A stretch of DNA of 64,000 nt, taken from positions 186,001 to 250,000 of the forward strand of contig JADJPK010000008.1 in the NCBI GenBank assembly GCA_016713305.1, read 5' to 3'. Source of the stretch: Betaproteobacteria bacterium. Lineage in GTDB: Bacteria > Pseudomonadota > Gammaproteobacteria > Burkholderiales > Ga0077523. Position numbers and translations under genes: made by a program. This document shows, in pieces, positions 1-8,686 of this stretch (position 1 is the stretch's first letter; the number at the start of each line of letters is the position of its first letter). The notes below the pieces were generated by a model. That model was given only the letters and a program-made list of their open reading frames with translations, ran no database searches and had not been told where the DNA came from.

Positions 1-316
1 CGCTGCGGCGGCTTCCCGGTGCCCATCCGGTGGCCCCTTTCTGATCCGGACGGCCCATCCTCCCATGGCGTTCGCGTGACGCCCACACCTCGTTCGCACC
101 TTCCACCCTGAGCATTCCGGCGCACCGCGCCTGCCTTCGGCGCGGGCCAGACCCATGGCGATTTCGTCATGCACGTTTGCGGTGCAGGCGCGCTCCGGCG
201 ACGCGCTGCAACGGTGCGGGAGCCTGTGCATGGTGGTGCATGAACGTCGTGGCCGTTGCGCCTCATTCACCACGAAACCCAGTGTTCACACGGGTTTACA
301 GGCGGCTATCGAAATT
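1..316. other. Noncoding leader region upstream of the urea operon
   Basis: No convincing gene is visible in this stretch. An open frame that runs into urtA starts at 155, but its translation before 479 (rich in Arg, Ser and Cys) looks like nothing conserved and precedes a normal exported-protein start. The region probably holds activator sites for the sigma54 promoter that follows, but I could not pick a clear NtrC palindrome by eye. Confidence 0.4.
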
Positions 317-331
317 TGGCACAGCCATTGC
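317..331 (+). promoter_or_regulatory. Sigma54 (RpoN) promoter of the urea operon
   Basis: The bases TGGCACAGCCATTGC match the sigma54 consensus TGGCAC-N5-TTGC exactly, with the invariant GG (318-319) and GC (330-331) at the required 12-base spacing. Transcription would start near 343, giving a 5' UTR of about 136 bases before urtA. RpoN promoters with NtrC activation are the usual nitrogen-limitation control of urea uptake in proteobacteria. The site is seen directly; NtrC control is inferred. Confidence 0.82.
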
Positions 332-478
332 GGAAGGAGGGGCGCGCGGTCGCCGATGTCGTCGGATAGAGCCGGTTCATGCGGTCGGATGAATCTTCGG
401 AACTCTCCGGGACGTCAGGGGGAACGGCTGCCACGATTCTTCTTTCGCACCTCAACAACCTCAATGGAGCGTTCATTC

Positions 479-1735
479 ATGAAACGTCGTCACGTATTGA
501 AGGCAGCGGCTGCAGCCGTTGCCGGAGCCTGGGTGCTTTCCACGGCGGGCATCGCCGCCGCAGCGGACACCATCAAGGTGGGTGTGCTGCACTCGCTCTC
601 GGGCACGATGGCGATCAGCGAGACCGCGCTGAAGAACACCGTATTGATGACCATCGAGCAGATCAATGCGAAGGGTGGCGTCCTCGGCAAGAAGCTCGAG
701 GCGGTGGTCGTCGACCCGGCCTCCAACTGGCCTCTGTTCGCCGAGAAGGCGCGTCAGCTCATCACGCAGGACAAGGTGTCGGTGGTCTTCGGCTGCTGGA
801 CGTCCGTGTCCCGCAAGTCCGTGCTCCCCGTCTTCGAGGAACTGAACGGTCTGCTGTTCTATCCCGTGCAGTACGAGGGTGAAGAGCTTTCGCAGAACGT
901 GTTCTACACCGGTGCGGCGCCGAACCAGCAGGCGATTCCGGCGGTCGAGTATCTGATGAGCGCCGACGGCGGTGGCGCCAAGCGCTTCGTCCTGCTGGGC
1001 ACCGACTACGTGTATCCCCGCACCACCAACAAGATCCTGCGCGCCTTCCTGAAGAGCAAGGGCGTGGCCGAAGCCGACATCATGGAGGACTACACCCCGT
1101 TCGGTCACAGCGACTACCAGACGATCATCGCCAAGATCAAGAAGTTCGCGTCCGAAGGCAAGAAGACGGCCGTGATCTCGACCATCAACGGCGACTCCAA
1201 CGTACCCTTCTACAAGGAACTGGGCAACCAGGGCCTGAAGGCCACGGACGTGCCGGTCGTCGCGTTCTCGGTGGGTGAGGAAGAACTGCGCGGCGTGGAC
1301 ACCAAGCCGCTGGTGGGCCACCTGGCCGCATGGAACTACTTCATGTCGGTGAAGAACTCCGAGAACACCGCCTTCATCAAGATGTACAAGGAGTGGGCGA
1401 AGAAGAACAACGTCCCCAACCTCGACACCGTGGTGACGAACGACCCGATGGAAGCCACCTACGTCGGCATCCACATGTGGAAGCAGGCCGTCGAGAAGGC
1501 CAAGTCCGTGGAAGTGGACAAGGTCCGCAAGGCGATGTCCGGCCAGACGTTCAAGGCACCGTCGGGCTTCACGCTGAAGATGGACGAGACCAACCACCAC
1601 CTGCACAAGCCCGTCATGATCGGCGAAGTGCAGGGTGACGGTCAGTTCGACGTCGTCTGGAAGACGAAGGGACCGATCCGCGCGCAACCGTGGAGCCCCT
1701 TCATCGCCGGCAACGAGAACAAACAGAAGCTGTAA
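479..1735 (+). CDS. urtA: Urea ABC transporter, periplasmic substrate-binding protein UrtA
   Basis: This is the periplasmic receptor that delivers urea to the UrtBC permease. The start at 479 is chosen because it gives MKRRHVLKAAAA, an RR-x-x-L-K Tat-like signal ending in an Ala-rich cleavage region, with a GGAG-like site about 10 bases upstream; longer in-frame starts add unrelated sequence. The mature part has the HSLSGTMAISE opening, KGGVLGKK, FGCWTSVSRKSVLPV and the NHHLHKP C-terminal motif of UrtA (418 aa, normal length). It is first in the urtABCDE-ureABC run, behind a sigma54 promoter. The related protein at 12784 shares the fold, but this copy has the standard UrtA motifs and full Urt context. 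Confidence 0.93.
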   Translation: MKRRHVLKAAAAAVAGAWVLSTAGIAAAADTIKVGVLHSLSGTMAISETALKNTVLMTIEQINAKGGVLGKKLEAVVVDPASNWPLFAEKARQLITQDKVSVVFGCWTSVSRKSVLPVFEELNGLLFYPVQYEGEELSQNVFYTGAAPNQQAIPAVEYLMSADGGGAKRFVLLGTDYVYPRTTNKILRAFLKSKGVAEADIMEDYTPFGHSDYQTIIAKIKKFASEGKKTAVISTINGDSNVPFYKELGNQGLKATDVPVVAFSVGEEELRGVDTKPLVGHLAAWNYFMSVKNSENTAFIKMYKEWAKKNNVPNLDTVVTNDPMEATYVGIHMWKQAVEKAKSVEVDKVRKAMSGQTFKAPSGFTLKMDETNHHLHKPVMIGEVQGDGQFDVVWKTKGPIRAQPWSPFIAGNENKQKL

Positions 1736-1804
1736 TCCGGGGCAGTACCTGGCGGGGCGGTCCGGAGAAGACCGCCCGTGCCGCACACCGTCACGTGTGA
1801 ATCG

Positions 1805-1824
1805 CCCGGGCCGTCCGGCCCGGG
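1805..1824 (+). terminator. GC-rich hairpin between urtA and urtB (partial terminator or RNA stabiliser)
   Basis: An 8-bp perfect stem CCCGGGCC/GGCCCGGG with a GTCC loop is followed only by TCTTTC, not a real T tract. Hairpins after binding-protein genes commonly raise receptor mRNA over permease mRNA. A similar stem follows the second binding-protein gene at 13999. Confidence 0.45.
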
Positions 1825-1849
1825 TCTTTCGACAAGGGGATTTTGGACC

Positions 1850-3472
1850 ATGAGGTTGAACCTCAGGGGTGGCCGCGTCCTGCGCGCCTGGGTTGCGGTG
1901 CTGGCGCTGTGGGCTCTGACGGGCCACTTCGCGCTGGCGCTCGACGCCCAGACTGTCGCAAGTCTCGCTTCGGAAGAGGCCTCGGACAAGGCGGCTGCCG
2001 TCGATGCCATCGCCGCCCAGGGCGATGAGCTCTCGCTCGCTTTGCTCACGGCCTTGCGCGACGGCATGGTGCGCGTCAAGCCCGCGAAGCAGTTCGTGAT
2101 CAAGGACCGCGGCAAGCTCGTGGATGCGGTGACCGGTCAGGCGCTCGAGAACGAGCCCGACGAGATGGAGAAGGTCACCATCAACAACCGGCTTCGTACC
2201 AAGGTCGAGTCCGCCGTGGCCGGCTTGAGGATTCTCTCCAGGGATCCCAAGGAAAGGCTGGAAGCGGCCAAGGGCGTCGAACCGACGCAGCAAACGCTGC
2301 CGCTTCTGTCGAAAGCGCTCGCGGCCGAGACCGTGCCGGAGATCCGCGAGATTCTTCGGCAGTCGGAAGCCGCAGCCAAGCTCGCAAGCAGCGATCCCAA
2401 GCAGCGCCTGGAAGCGATCGCCGTTCTGGCGGAGAACAGGGACGGGAAGGCGAAGAATCTCCTCCAGCCGCTGACCGAGAAGAACGCCTCGGGCCACTTC
2501 AACGAAGCGGATGCCGCGGTGCGCGAGGCCGCCATCGAGGCATTCAGCGCGATCGAACGCCGGCTGCTGTTCTACGACTTCGCCGGGCGGATCTTCACCG
2601 GCGTGAGCCTGGGCAGCATCCTCCTCCTCGTCGCGCTGGGTCTTGCGATCACGTACGGCCTGCTGGGCGTCATCAACATGGCGCACGGCGAGATGCTGAT
2701 GATCGGGGCCTATGCCACCTACGCGACGCAGCAGGTGTTCCGCAATCATCTGCCCGGAAGCGTCGACTGGTATCTCGTCTGCGCGCTGCCCGTCGCATTC
2801 CTGTCCGCGGCCATCGTGGGCATGATCCTCGAGCGCACGGTGATCCGCTGGCTGTACGGCCGGCCGCTCGAGACGCTGCTCGCCACCTGGGGGATCAGCC
2901 TGTTCCTCATCCAGGCCGTGCGCCAGATCTTCGGCGCACAGAACGTGGAAGTCGCCAACCCCACGTGGATGAGCGGCGGCATCGAGCTCACCAACCTGGT
3001 GCTGCCGTACAACCGCATCGTGATCATCGGTTTTTCCATCGCCGTCATGCTGCTCGTGTGGGCGATGCTCTCGAAGACCCGCCTGGGCCTGTTCATCCGC
3101 GGCGTCACGCAGAACCGGACCATGGCTTCCTGCGTGGGTGTGCCGACGGGGCGCGTGGACCTGATGGCCTTCGGGCTCGGCTCGGGCATCGGCGGACTGG
3201 CCGGATGCGCCCTCTCCCAGATCGGCAACGTCGGACCGGATCTCGGTCAGAGCTACATCATCGACTCGTTCATGGTCGTGGTGCTGGGCGGGGTCGGGCA
3301 ACTGCTCGGCACCGTCTATGCGGCCCTCGGGCTGGGTGTGGTGTCCAAGATGCTGGAGCCGTACATCGGCGCCGTACCGACCAAGATCCTCATCCTGGTG
3401 CTGATCATCGCCTTCATCCAGAAGCGTCCCCAGGGGCTGTTCGCCCTCAAGGGGCGTGCCGTGGAGAACTGA
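1850..3472 (+). CDS. urtB: Urea ABC transporter permease UrtB
   Basis: Inner-membrane permease subunit of the urea transporter, 540 aa. The ATG at 1850 follows an AAGGGGA ribosome site and opens with a cleavable-looking signal (MRLNLRGGRVLRAWVAVLAL). Residues about 25-235 form a charged, helical, HEAT-like soluble domain that is predicted to be periplasmic and is typical of long UrtB proteins. Residues about 240-540 are the LivH-type membrane domain with ITYGLLGVINMAHGEM and the ETLLATWG and RAVTQN-type motifs (here RGVTQNR). The stop is one base before urtC. The equivalent gene of the second transporter (14149) lacks the soluble domain. Confidence 0.93.
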   Translation: MRLNLRGGRVLRAWVAVLALWALTGHFALALDAQTVASLASEEASDKAAAVDAIAAQGDELSLALLTALRDGMVRVKPAKQFVIKDRGKLVDAVTGQALENEPDEMEKVTINNRLRTKVESAVAGLRILSRDPKERLEAAKGVEPTQQTLPLLSKALAAETVPEIREILRQSEAAAKLASSDPKQRLEAIAVLAENRDGKAKNLLQPLTEKNASGHFNEADAAVREAAIEAFSAIERRLLFYDFAGRIFTGVSLGSILLLVALGLAITYGLLGVINMAHGEMLMIGAYATYATQQVFRNHLPGSVDWYLVCALPVAFLSAAIVGMILERTVIRWLYGRPLETLLATWGISLFLIQAVRQIFGAQNVEVANPTWMSGGIELTNLVLPYNRIVIIGFSIAVMLLVWAMLSKTRLGLFIRGVTQNRTMASCVGVPTGRVDLMAFGLGSGIGGLAGCALSQIGNVGPDLGQSYIIDSFMVVVLGGVGQLLGTVYAALGLGVVSKMLEPYIGAVPTKILILVLIIAFIQKRPQGLFALKGRAVEN

Positions 3473-3473
3473 C

Positions 3474-4577
3474 ATGACGACCTACGCCATTCCCGGCCGC
3501 GAACCTCTGTTCGGGCCGAAGGGCTGGGCCGCGCTGGCCGCATTCGTGATCGCCGTCGTGGTGATGGTGCCCGTGATGTTCCTCGTGGTGCCCGAATCCA
3601 GCCCGTTCCACCTGTCCGCCTACTTCGTCACGCTGATCGGCAAGATCATGTGCTACTGCGTGGTGGCCGTGGCGATGAACCTCATCTGGGGCTACACGGG
3701 CATCCTGAGCCTGGGCCACGGAGCGTTCTTCGCGCTCGGCGGCTACGCCTTCGGCATGTATCTCATGCGGATGATCGGGCGCGAAGGGCAGTATCAGAGC
3801 GACCTGCCGGACTTCATGGTGTTCCTCGACTGGAAGGCCTATCCCTGGTACTGGTCGTTCACCGATCACTTCTGGTACGCCGCTGCTCTCGTGGTGCTGG
3901 TGCCCGGGATCCTCGCCTTCGTGTTCGGGTTCTTCGCCTTCCGTTCGCGCATCAAGGGCGTCTACTTTTCCATCATCACCCAGGCGCTCACGTTCGCCCT
4001 GATGCTGCTCTTCTTCCGCAACGACACCGGCTTCGGCGGCAACAACGGCTTCACGGACTTCAAGCGCGTTCTCGGCTACCGCATCGCCGAGCCCGACACC
4101 CGCGCATTCCTGTTCGCGATCACCGGTGTCTATCTTGCCGCCTGTCTGCTGCTCACCCGCGCCATCATGCGTTCGAAGTACGGCCGCGTGCTGACGGCGA
4201 TCCGGGACTCCGAGAGCCGGCTGATGTTCTCGGGTTACAACCCGCTCTGGTACAAGCTGTCGATCTGGACGCTCTCGGCGGTCTTGTGCGGCATCGCGGG
4301 CGCCCTCTACGTCCCTCAGGTGGGCATCATCAACCCCAGCGAAATGTCGCCGGCGAACTCCATCGAGATCGCGATATGGGTGGCGGTGGGCGGGCGCGGC
4401 ACGCTGCTGGGACCGATCATCGGCGCGGCGGTCGTCAACGGCGCGAAGAGCTTCTTCACCCAATCGTTTCCCGAATACTGGCTGTTCTTCCTCGGCGTGC
4501 TGTTCGTCGCAGTGACCCTGTTCCTGCCCAAGGGCGTGGCGGGATGGATCGCCAGGCGTCAGGAGGCCAAGGCATGA
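3474..4577 (+). CDS. urtC: Urea ABC transporter permease UrtC
   Basis: Second membrane permease subunit (LivM type, 367 aa). The start at 3474 lies one base after the urtB stop. The protein shows about nine hydrophobic segments, the MNLIWGYTGILSLGHGAFF motif, the NNGFTDF segment and the RDSESRLMFSGYN cytoplasmic loop that contacts the ATPase. It overlaps urtD by four bases (ATGA), indicating translational coupling. With UrtB it forms the channel energised by UrtD and UrtE. Confidence 0.93.
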   Translation: MTTYAIPGREPLFGPKGWAALAAFVIAVVVMVPVMFLVVPESSPFHLSAYFVTLIGKIMCYCVVAVAMNLIWGYTGILSLGHGAFFALGGYAFGMYLMRMIGREGQYQSDLPDFMVFLDWKAYPWYWSFTDHFWYAAALVVLVPGILAFVFGFFAFRSRIKGVYFSIITQALTFALMLLFFRNDTGFGGNNGFTDFKRVLGYRIAEPDTRAFLFAITGVYLAACLLLTRAIMRSKYGRVLTAIRDSESRLMFSGYNPLWYKLSIWTLSAVLCGIAGALYVPQVGIINPSEMSPANSIEIAIWVAVGGRGTLLGPIIGAAVVNGAKSFFTQSFPEYWLFFLGVLFVAVTLFLPKGVAGWIARRQEAKA

Positions 4578-5404
4578 GCACGACCATCGAAACGAACCAC
4601 ACGGATCTCAAGGCCGGACAGGTCTCGGGTCTGGGGCACATCCTGGAAGAAGGTGTCGATGTCAGCCACGGTCCCATCCTCTATCTCGAGGACATCACCG
4701 TGAGCTTCGACGGCTTCCGCGCCCTCAACCAGCTCACGCTAACGGTCGAGACCGGCGAACTGCGCTGCATCATCGGGCCCAACGGAGCCGGCAAGACGAC
4801 CATGATGGACGTCATCACGGGCAAGACCCGGCCGGACTCCGGCACGGCGTACTTCGGCCAGACGCTCGACCTCACCCGCTTCACCGAGGCGGAGATCGCC
4901 CACATGGGCATCGGGCGCAAGTTCCAGAAGCCCACGGTCTTCGAGAACCATAGCGTGTTCGAGAACCTCGAGCTCGCGATGAAGACCGACAAGCGGGTGC
5001 GCGCGAGCCTCCGGGCACGGCTGTCGCAGAGCGATCTGCAGCGCATCGGCGAAACACTCGCGCTGATCCGGCTGGAGTCCGAAGCGCACCGGCTGGCGGG
5101 AACACTGTCGCACGGGCAGAAGCAGTTGCTGGAGATCGGCATGCTGCTCATGCAGGAGCCCAGACTGCTGCTGCTGGACGAACCCGCGGCCGGCATGACG
5201 GACGAGGAGACCGCCCGCACGGCAGAACTGTTCAACCAGCTCGCCGGCACGCACACCCTCGTGGTCGTGGAGCACGACATGGACTTCATTGCGTCCATCG
5301 CCCGCACGGTGACCGTGTTGCACGCGGGCAGCGTGCTTGCAGAGGGCCCCATGGATGTCGTCAAGAACGACGAGCGCGTGATCGAGGTCTACCTCGGCAG
5401 CTGA
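4574..5404 (+). CDS. urtD: Urea ABC transporter ATP-binding protein UrtD
   Basis: Cytoplasmic ATPase subunit (LivG type, 276 aa) that powers urea import. The chosen ATG overlaps the urtC stop. An unusual N-terminal extension of about 35 residues precedes the domain start ILYLEDITVSFDGF. Walker A GPNGAGKTT, signature LSHGQKQ and Walker B LLLLDEPAAGM are all present, and the H-loop is VVVEHDMDF. The long frame continuing upstream is antisense-like translation of urtC and is not used. Confidence 0.93.
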   Translation: MSTTIETNHTDLKAGQVSGLGHILEEGVDVSHGPILYLEDITVSFDGFRALNQLTLTVETGELRCIIGPNGAGKTTMMDVITGKTRPDSGTAYFGQTLDLTRFTEAEIAHMGIGRKFQKPTVFENHSVFENLELAMKTDKRVRASLRARLSQSDLQRIGETLALIRLESEAHRLAGTLSHGQKQLLEIGMLLMQEPRLLLLDEPAAGMTDEETARTAELFNQLAGTHTLVVVEHDMDFIASIARTVTVLHAGSVLAEGPMDVVKNDERVIEVYLGS

Positions 5405-5479
5405 CAGGGCAGGTTCGACCGACTCGTCGCGACCGCGCACGTCGATCGCGCCTTCCCTGAACTCCCAAAGGCGAACGCC

Positions 5480-6178
5480 ATGCTGAGCATTCAACACCTG
5501 GATCATTTCTACGGCAGCAGTCACACGCTTCGCGACGTCTCGCTCGAAGTGCCGACCGGCGCGTGCACGACGCTGCTGGGCCGCAACGGGGTCGGCAAGA
5601 CGACGCTGCTGAAGTGCGCCATGGGCGTCGAGAAAGTCCGCGCCGGCACGATCACCTTGGACGGCAGGGACATCACGCGTGCCACGCCGTTCGAGCGCGC
5701 CGCCGCCGGCATCGGCTACGTGCCACAGGGCCGCGAGATCTTTCCCCGCCTGACCGTGGAAGAGAATCTTCTGATGGGGCTTGCATCCAAGAGAACCGGG
5801 GCGCTCAAGGATCTTCCGGGCGAGATCTGGGAGATGTTTCCCGTGCTGGACCAGATGCGCAACCGGCGCGGCGGCGATCTGTCGGGAGGTCAGCAGCAGC
5901 AGCTCGCGATCGGCCGTGCGCTCGCGATGCGACCCAAGGTGCTCATCCTCGACGAGCCCACAGAAGGCATCCAGCCGTCCATCATCAAGGACATCGAGCG
6001 CGCCATCCGTGCCCTGGCGCGACGCGGCGACATGGCGATTCTGCTGGTCGAGCAATACTACGACTTCGCCCGCGATCTCGCGGACCATTACGTGGTGCTG
6101 AACCGCGGTGTTGTGGTAAAAAGCGGGAGAGGGGAGGACATGGATCGCGACAACGTCAGGGCGCAGGTCGCGGTCTGA
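5480..6178 (+). CDS. urtE: Urea ABC transporter ATP-binding protein UrtE
   Basis: Second ATPase subunit (LivF type, 232 aa). Walker A GRNGVGKTT, signature LSGGQQQQLAIGRAL, Walker B VLILDEPTEGIQPS and H-loop LLVEQYYDFA are intact. It starts 75 bases after urtD and 138 bases before ureA, keeping transport and hydrolysis genes in one transcription unit. Confidence 0.93.
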   Translation: MLSIQHLDHFYGSSHTLRDVSLEVPTGACTTLLGRNGVGKTTLLKCAMGVEKVRAGTITLDGRDITRATPFERAAAGIGYVPQGREIFPRLTVEENLLMGLASKRTGALKDLPGEIWEMFPVLDQMRNRRGGDLSGGQQQQLAIGRALAMRPKVLILDEPTEGIQPSIIKDIERAIRALARRGDMAILLVEQYYDFARDLADHYVVLNRGVVVKSGRGEDMDRDNVRAQVAV

Positions 6179-6316
6179 GCGCCGCACGATTCGCGCACGA
6201 TCTTCACGCATCGGGTTCCCTGTCGGTGGTTGCTTGCGTGTGCCCCGTGTGCATGACCGCCAGCATGACCGCCTGATTCCTCGCAGCCTCCGAGAACCAA
6301 GCCAGGAGCGTTTTCC

Positions 6317-6619
6317 ATGGATCTGACGCCTCGCGAGAAGGACAAGCTTCTCGTCTTCACCGCCGCGCTGCTCGCCGAAAGGCGCAAGGCCCGCGGTCTC
6401 AAGCTCAACTATCCCGAGGCGGTCGCCTTCATCACCGCCGCCGTCATGGAAGGCGCACGGGACGGCAGGTCCGTGGCCGAACTCATGAGCTACGGGGCGT
6501 CGCTGCTGGCCCGTGGCGACGTGATGGACGGCGTGGCCGAGATGATTCCGGAAATCCAGGTCGAGGCCACGTTTCCGGACGGCACCAAACTCGTCACCGT
6601 CCACAATCCCATCGCCTGA
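6317..6619 (+). CDS. ureA: Urease subunit gamma UreA
   Basis: Smallest structural subunit of urease (100 aa, standard length). It begins MDLTPREKDKLLVFTAALLAERR and contains LNYPEAVAFI, DVMDGVAEMI and the C-terminal VEATFPDGTKLVTVHNPI, all family hallmarks. A weak GGAG site precedes the ATG. It is followed after 21 bases by ureB. In the second urease locus the same domain is fused to the beta domain. Confidence 0.94.
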   Translation: MDLTPREKDKLLVFTAALLAERRKARGLKLNYPEAVAFITAAVMEGARDGRSVAELMSYGASLLARGDVMDGVAEMIPEIQVEATFPDGTKLVTVHNPIA

Positions 6620-6640
6620 CAAACCGCCCGAGGCCACGCC

Positions 6641-6949
6641 ATGATTCCCGGAGAGATCCAGACCGCCCCCGGCCATATCGAACTGAACGCCGGCCGGCCC
6701 ACCGTCACGCTGACCGTCACCAACGCCGGCGACCGTCCGGTGCAGGTGGGTTCGCACTATCACTTCTTCGAGACCAACGAAGCGCTCGCGTTCGATCGCC
6801 AGAAGGCGTACGGCATGCGCCTCGACATCCCGGCGGGCACGGCGGTGCGCTTCGAGCCGGGCCAGACCCGCGAGGTGACGCTCGTCGCGTTCGCCGGTGA
6901 CCGCATGGTCTACGGATTCCAGGGCAAGGTGCAGGGGAGGCTCGCGTAA
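6641..6949 (+). CDS. ureB: Urease subunit beta UreB
   Basis: Urease beta subunit, 102 aa. MIPGEIQTAPGHIELNAGR, VGSHYHFFETN and LDIPAGTAVRFEPGQTREV are classical. It packs against UreC and UreA in the (alpha-beta-gamma)3 enzyme. The ureC start follows three bases after the stop. Its length and its separation from ureA place it in the ordinary bacterial urease class. Confidence 0.94.
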   Translation: MIPGEIQTAPGHIELNAGRPTVTLTVTNAGDRPVQVGSHYHFFETNEALAFDRQKAYGMRLDIPAGTAVRFEPGQTREVTLVAFAGDRMVYGFQGKVQGRLA

Positions 6950-6952
6950 GCC

Positions 6953-8659
6953 ATGGCCAACAGAATCGATCGCGCCGCGTATGCGGGCATGTACGGTCCC
7001 ACGGTGGGCGACAGGGTGCGCCTTGCCGACACCGATCTCTGGCTCGAGGTGGAGAAGGACCTCACGATCTACGGCGAGGAAGTCAAATTCGGCGGCGGCA
7101 AGGTCATCCGCGACGGCATGGGTCAGGGTCAGCGTGGCGCCGCGGAGGTGGCGGACACGGTCATCACCAACGCGCTCATCGTCGATCACACGGGCATCGT
7201 CAAGGCGGACGTCGGCCTGAAGGGTGGGCGCATCTGGAAGATCGGCAAGGCGGGCAATCCCGACGTGCAGCCCGGCGTGACGATTCCCGTGGGCGGCGCG
7301 ACGGAAGTCATCGCCGGCGAAGGCATGATCGTCACGGCGGGCGGTATCGATACGCACATCCACTTCATCTGCCCGCAACAGATCGAAGAAGCGCTGATGT
7401 CGGGCGTGACATCCATGCTTGGCGGAGGCACGGGGCCTGCCACGGGCACGAACGCGACGACGTGCACACCCGGACCGTGGCATATCCACCGCATGCTGGA
7501 GGCGGCCGAGGCGTTCCCCATGAACCTGGGCTTCATGGGCAAGGGGAACGTCAGCCTCCCAGGCCCCCTGGAAGAGCAGGTCGCGGCGGGTGCCATGGGG
7601 CTCAAGCTGCACGAGGACTGGGGCACCACCCCGGCGGCCATCGATGCGTGTCTGGCCGTGGCGGACCGGACCGACGTGCAGGTGGCGATCCATACCGATA
7701 CGTTGAACGAATCGGGCTTCGTCGAGACGACCATCGCCGCGTTCAAGGGGCGCACGATCCACACGTTCCACACCGAAGGCGCCGGAGGCGGTCACGCGCC
7801 GGACATCATCAAGGTGGTGAGGGAGGGCAACGTCCTGCCCTCGTCCACCAATCCGACGCGCCCGTTCACCGTGAACACGCTCGAGGAACACCTCGACATG
7901 CTCATGGTGTGCCATCACCTGGACGCAGGCATTCCGGAAGACGTCGCCTTTGCCGAATCGCGGATCCGGGCGCAGACCATCGCGGCGGAGGACATCCTCC
8001 ACGACATGGGCGCGATCAGCATGATGTCGTCGGACTCGCAGGCGATGGGCCGCGTGGGCGAGGTCATCATCCGCACCTGGCAGACCGCGCACAAGATGAA
8101 GGCGCAACGCGGCGCGTTGCCGGAGGAAACGGGCGGCAACGACAACGTGCGCATCAAGCGCTACGTGGCGAAGTACACGATCAATCCAGCCCTGACGCAC
8201 GGCATCGCGCACGAAGTCGGTTCCGTGGAGCCGGGCAAGCTCGCGGATCTCGTGTTGTGGAAGCCCGCGTTCTTCGGCGTGAAGCCCAGCATGGTGCTGA
8301 AGGGTGGCGCCATTGCCGCCGCGGCCATGGGCGACCCAAATGCCTCCATTCCCACGCCACAGCCCGTGCATTTCCGGCCGATGTTCGCCGCCTTCGGCCG
8401 GGCGCTGAACACGACCAGCGTGACCTTCGTCTCGGGCGCCGCGCTGGCGGCGGACGTGGGACGGCAGCTGGGTCTGGGCAAGCGGCTCGTCGCCGTCCGC
8501 GGCACGCGGGCGATCGGCAAGCGCGACCTGCCCTTCAACGGTGCCATGCCCCGCATGGAAGTGAACACGCAGACCTACGAAGTGCGCGCGGACGGGCAGC
8601 TGCTCACGTGCGAACCCGCCAAGGTGCTGCCCATGGCGCAGCGGTACTTCCTCTTCTGA
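6953..8659 (+). CDS. ureC: Urease subunit alpha UreC (canonical)
   Basis: Catalytic nickel subunit hydrolysing urea to ammonia and carbamate, 568 aa. All active-site residues are visible: H135/H137 in HIHFICPQQ, the carbamylated lysine K218 and H220 in LKLHEDWG, H247, H273, the flap C320-H321 in MVCHHL, and D361 in SSDSQAMG with A364. The substrate-loop sequence GTNATTCTPGPW is standard. No ureDEFG follows: the next gene is a minus-strand antiporter remnant, so nickel insertion must use accessory proteins encoded elsewhere, possibly those at 19031-24262. Confidence 0.95.
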   Translation: MANRIDRAAYAGMYGPTVGDRVRLADTDLWLEVEKDLTIYGEEVKFGGGKVIRDGMGQGQRGAAEVADTVITNALIVDHTGIVKADVGLKGGRIWKIGKAGNPDVQPGVTIPVGGATEVIAGEGMIVTAGGIDTHIHFICPQQIEEALMSGVTSMLGGGTGPATGTNATTCTPGPWHIHRMLEAAEAFPMNLGFMGKGNVSLPGPLEEQVAAGAMGLKLHEDWGTTPAAIDACLAVADRTDVQVAIHTDTLNESGFVETTIAAFKGRTIHTFHTEGAGGGHAPDIIKVVREGNVLPSSTNPTRPFTVNTLEEHLDMLMVCHHLDAGIPEDVAFAESRIRAQTIAAEDILHDMGAISMMSSDSQAMGRVGEVIIRTWQTAHKMKAQRGALPEETGGNDNVRIKRYVAKYTINPALTHGIAHEVGSVEPGKLADLVLWKPAFFGVKPSMVLKGGAIAAAAMGDPNASIPTPQPVHFRPMFAAFGRALNTTSVTFVSGAALAADVGRQLGLGKRLVAVRGTRAIGKRDLPFNGAMPRMEVNTQTYEVRADGQLLTCEPAKVLPMAQRYFLF

Positions 8660-8686
8660 GGCCGATATGTCCGCGGCGCTCGTGCG

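Noticed and set aside
155..478. Longer UrtA start at 155
   Set aside because: It would add 108 unrelated residues ahead of a Tat-like signal and would start upstream of the sigma54 promoter.
473..3475. Very long minus-strand open frame opposite urtA and urtB (about 1000 codons)
   Set aside because: It is antisense to well-recognised genes, rich in His, Arg and Asp with no domain pattern, an effect of high-GC codon use. The same holds for the long antisense frame at 4739-8371.
6225..6237. Sigma54-like GG...TTGC before ureA
   Set aside because: The spacing between GG and GC is 11, one base short of the strict requirement, and urtE-ureA continuity makes a promoter unnecessary.
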